Origin: Neptuniibacter marinus
GTDB lineage: Bacteria; Pseudomonadota; Gammaproteobacteria; Pseudomonadales; Balneatricaceae
NCBI RefSeq assembly: GCF_001597725.1
Contig: NZ_LUTR01000025.1
Coordinates: 1-48,487 of the forward strand
Length of the DNA: 48,487 bases
Reading direction: 5' to 3'
Below, in pieces: positions 48,296 to 48,487 of this stretch. The translations under genes and the position numbers were made by a program. The first letter of the stretch is position 1; each line of letters begins with the position of its first letter. The notes beneath the pieces are model-generated. The model searched no databases. It had not been told where the DNA came from and saw nothing but the letters and a program-made list of their open reading frames with translations.

Positions 48296-48415
48296 ATGTC
48301 GAAAAAAGTTGTTACTTTTGAGTACGAGAAAGAAACTAAGAATAGTGTGCGTTATAAGGAAGTACCTGACGAAGGGACAGCCCCGATTGTTGGTTCTCTT
48401 TATGTTCAGATGTAG
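48296..48415 (+). CDS. 39-residue protein, probably truncated
   Basis: ATG at 48296, TAG at 48413-48415, then a second TAG. It reads MSKKVVTFEYEKETKNSVRY, then KEVPDEGTAPIVGSLYVQM. From memory this resembles the start of a short, widely spread family of about 55-65 residues with KETKNTVRFKEV and IGTLYVQK, which normally continues after YVQ. Here the frame ends at that point, next to an inverted repeat. Truncation by an insertion is the best guess, but a complete short version cannot be excluded. No good ribosome site is seen. Confidence 0.55.
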   Translation: MSKKVVTFEYEKETKNSVRYKEVPDEGTAPIVGSLYVQM

Positions 48416-48420
48416 TAGCT

Positions 48421-48476
48421 CAGACTTGATCTGACAGTTACCCGTTTTTTATCTGGTGTCTGTCAGTTTAGATCTG
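48421..48476. repeat. Imperfect 17-base inverted repeat at the window edge
   Basis: CAGACTTGATCTGACAG (48421-48437) and the reverse complement of 48460-48476 agree at 13 of 17 positions, with CTGACAG/CTGTCAG perfect. It begins six bases after the stop of the small gene. It may be the end of an insertion element continuing beyond the window; no transposase is visible. Confidence 0.45.
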
Positions 48477-48487
48477 GGCTAAATTCT

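Overview
The window reads as a chromosomal segment of a halotolerant, probably marine gammaproteobacterium of the Oceanospirillales type. The grounds are the gene order (hemB-ppk1, oxyR-recG, fdx-coaD, rsmD/ftsY-ftsE-ftsX-rpoH, asmA-mutY-yggX, hisB-hisH-hisF, thiS-thiG-trmB), the full ectoine operon with its own aspartokinase and MarR regulator, an NhaA antiporter, and moderate-to-low GC. The taxonomic call is inferred from layout and protein style, not from a marker gene search.

Layout. 1-1150: a clearly GC-richer metal-efflux pair, a CDF transporter cut by the window edge and a divergent CadR/PbrR-like MerR regulator, with a textbook 19-bp-spacer MerR promoter between them; it looks acquired. 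1511-5480: little-studied signalling and envelope genes, namely a membrane diguanylate cyclase followed closely by a DUF3095 protein that resembles class III nucleotide cyclases, and a convergent pair made of a TPR membrane protein and a small unknown protein. 5664-10427: ectABC, a 362-base gap holding a perfect 16-bp hairpin, then ask_ect, all on the minus strand. A divergent ectR faces the operon, and a 23-bp palindrome overlaps the predicted ectA -10 box. 10605-12060: shared terminator and nhaA. 12061-13310: a gene-poor stretch with a decayed GST fragment, a 9-bp minisatellite and a 17-bp tandem duplication, next to tRNA-Phe.

13454-20137: yggX, mutY, asmA and a PAS-GGDEF cyclase (minus), then hisB-hisH-hisF (plus) without the hisA that normally lies between hisH and hisF. 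20381-29587: a secreted Rap1a/Tai-like protein, elbB, hemB, ppk1, a YeeZ-like epimerase, oxyR-recG and a DUF501 protein. 29677-34611: one very large secreted LamG/MshQ-like protein standing alone between an upstream gap and a strong terminator. 34682-46322: core genes (ferredoxin, coaD, M48 lipoprotein, TetR regulator, rsmD, M16-like protein, ftsYEX, rpoH, DUF423, thiS, thiG, trmB) plus a 44-residue membrane protein just upstream of ftsY. 46383-48487: a second accessory patch with a HigB-like toxin, a HigA antitoxin fused to an ImmA/IrrE metallopeptidase under a palindromic operator, a 39-codon gene that looks truncated, and an inverted repeat at the window edge that may be the end of a mobile element.

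Functional links. Ectoine synthesis and Na+/H+ exchange together fit life in salt water. At least two diguanylate cyclases with intact GGEEF and RxxD sites indicate active c-di-GMP signalling. The best candidates for undescribed biology are the cyclase/DUF3095 pair, the small protein upstream of ftsY, the lone giant MshQ-like protein, the HigB/HigA-ImmA module and the hairpin-bearing gap inside the ectoine operon.
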